Below, piece by piece: positions 4,826-5,682 of a stretch of DNA of 5,682 nt. Origin of the DNA: Bacteroidia bacterium (GTDB lineage Bacteria; Bacteroidota; Bacteroidia; UBA8524); NCBI GenBank assembly GCA_023277325.1, contig JALRIQ010000270.1, positions 1 to 5,682 of the forward strand, written 5' to 3'. The notes beneath the pieces are model-generated. The model had not been told where the DNA came from. It did no database searches and worked only from the letters and a program-made list of their open reading frames with translations. The stretch's first letter is position 1. Every line of letters starts with the position of its first letter. The position numbers and the translations under genes are program-made.

Positions 4826-5682
4826 TTAAAGCTCTATTTGTTTCAGAGAATAGGATTTGGTTTCCCCGTTTACATTAATCTCCAGAGTGAGCCCTTTTTT
4901 CGACTTTGGCAGGTCTTGTAGGTTATAGAGGAAGAACTCTCCTTTCTTAAGATCAAAGTTCATGTTGCGTACTTTTCTTCCTTTATGATCGCGAAGTACG
5001 ATACTGATATTTTGGTCTTTTGAAGAATAGAAATTCAAAGGAACCACATCATAGTATTCGCTCGGAATCTCTGCCAACCATTGGTCGGTATTGTAATCAA
5101 ATTCCTTGTCACCACCGAGCAGTCTATTTGCCAGCATAAAATCAGGAATCCCATAGCCGAATGTATTATCAGGGTGACTGAAGCGATCTGCACTTTGCAT
5201 AATAGCCTGAATCACTTGCATATTGGTAGCACTTGGGTTAGCTCCCCAAAGTGAAGCGACCATTCCGCACAAAACAGGAGAAGCAAATGAAGTTCCCTGA
5301 CTTTGGTAAAATTTACCTTTTGATGAAGCTACATACGTGGCAGTTGCTTGCGCACAAACCGTTGGCTTGATACGTCCGTCTGCCGTTGGTCCGAAGGAGC
5401 TAAACGTTGAATGATCCAAAAAAGCATCCACACCACCCACGGTGATAATGCTATCTGCATCGGCAGGAACACCCACATAATGCCAGTCGCCATCGCCTTC
5501 ATTACCGGCAGCGTTGCACACAATCATACCGACTCCCGCACAACGTGTGGCAGCGCGTGAGATCAAGGAAGAACCATCGAGTGATTTATACGTATAGCTC
5601 AGATTTTTTGCATCGTATTGGGTATAACCTAAAGAGGAGTTGATCACGTCAGCTCCTACAGAATCCGCGAATTCAGCGCCCG
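4826..5682 (-). CDS. Subtilisin-like serine protease (S8 family), 3' part, cut by window edge
   Basis: About 284 C-terminal residues are visible. The reading frame stays open through the right edge (GAEFADSVGADVINSSLGY), so the GTG at 5645-5647 is an internal Val codon and not a start. The oxyanion-hole Asn is in NAAGNEG (codon 5501-5503), and the nucleophilic Ser is in GTSFASP (codon 5288-5290). Between them lie PADADSIITVGGVD and FSSFGPTADGRIKP, typical of Bacteroidota subtilases. The catalytic Asp and His lie upstream, outside the window. After the protease domain (ending near FGYGIPDFMLAN) comes a ~71-residue beta-rich tail at about 4829-5041, with LRDHKGRKV, an LxNLxDLP stretch and KSYSLKQIEL at the end. 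This resembles a divergent T9SS type A sorting domain, which would mean secretion or cell-surface attachment. Three Cys in the protease core are notable for an exported enzyme. The gene precedes the deacetylase-like gene on the same strand. Confidence 0.92.
   Translation of the reverse strand, partial: GAEFADSVGADVINSSLGYTQYDAKNLSYTYKSLDGSSLISRAATRCAGVGMIVCNAAGNEGDGDWHYVGVPADADSIITVGGVDAFLDHSTFSSFGPTADGRIKPTVCAQATATYVASSKGKFYQSQGTSFASPVLCGMVASLWGANPSATNMQVIQAIMQSADRFSHPDNTFGYGIPDFMLANRLLGGDKEFDYNTDQWLAEIPSEYYDVVPLNFYSSKDQNISIVLRDHKGRKVRNMNFDLKKGEFFLYNLQDLPKSKKGLTLEINVNGETKSYSLKQIEL
4829..5041 (-). other. Candidate T9SS C-terminal sorting domain of the subtilase
   Basis: The last ~71 residues start at PLNFYSSKDQN and follow the order expected of a type A sorting domain: a strand (ISIVLRD), a D-x-x-G-R-x-V turn (the place of the usual 'd..Gk.v'), a central LYNLQDLP segment (the place of 'i.lsgLp.G'), a strand with a Gly turn (LTLEINVNGE) and a Lys-rich terminal strand. 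It lacks a clear PNP opening motif and the GxYxL motif, so the assignment is by layout and not by full consensus. Confidence 0.5.

Noticed and set aside
5645..5647. GTG as start of the subtilase
   Set aside because: The frame continues upstream to the window edge with typical subtilase residues (GAEFADSVGAD), so this is an internal Val codon.

Overview
The window looks like a chromosomal stretch from a member of the Bacteroidota, probably a marine or free-living Flavobacteriales-type organism. Four things point this way: two intergenic matches to the Bacteroidota -7 promoter element TAnnTTTG, a multi-repeat DUF349 protein of the kind common in that phylum, an HMG-CoA lyase with the Bacteroidota-type N-terminus (IIECPRDAMQG), and a subtilase with a C-terminal domain resembling a type IX secretion (T9SS) sorting domain. 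The order-level placement is a guess.

Layout. Positions 1-132 have no assignable gene; one plus-strand frame is open from the left edge and may be the tail of an off-window gene. Positions 133-984 (minus) encode an HMG-CoA lyase. Positions 985-1078 are a compact divergent intergenic region with a promoter-like element on each strand. Positions 1079-2968 (plus) encode an acidic, helical protein of 629 residues with five DUF349 repeats plus a half repeat. Its stop overlaps by one base the GTG start of a class I SAM-dependent methyltransferase (2968-3762, plus), so these two genes very likely form a translationally coupled operon. The methyltransferase runs tail-to-tail into a minus-strand polysaccharide-deacetylase-like lipoprotein (3749-4561), with a 14-bp overlap of the coding ends. 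A 264-bp gap (4562-4825) follows. The 3' part of a secreted subtilisin-like serine protease gene (4826-5682, minus) runs off the right edge, so its Asp and His catalytic residues are not visible.

Functionally this is a mosaic rather than one pathway: leucine/HMG-CoA catabolism, a two-gene operon of unknown role (DUF349 protein plus methyltransferase), and two minus-strand envelope or exported hydrolases. I see no CRISPR array, tRNA, rRNA, insertion sequence or phage gene. I did not find convincing evidence of a new multi-gene system. The least explained element is the coupled DUF349-methyltransferase pair, and the most informative regulatory element is the back-to-back promoter region at 1013-1051.
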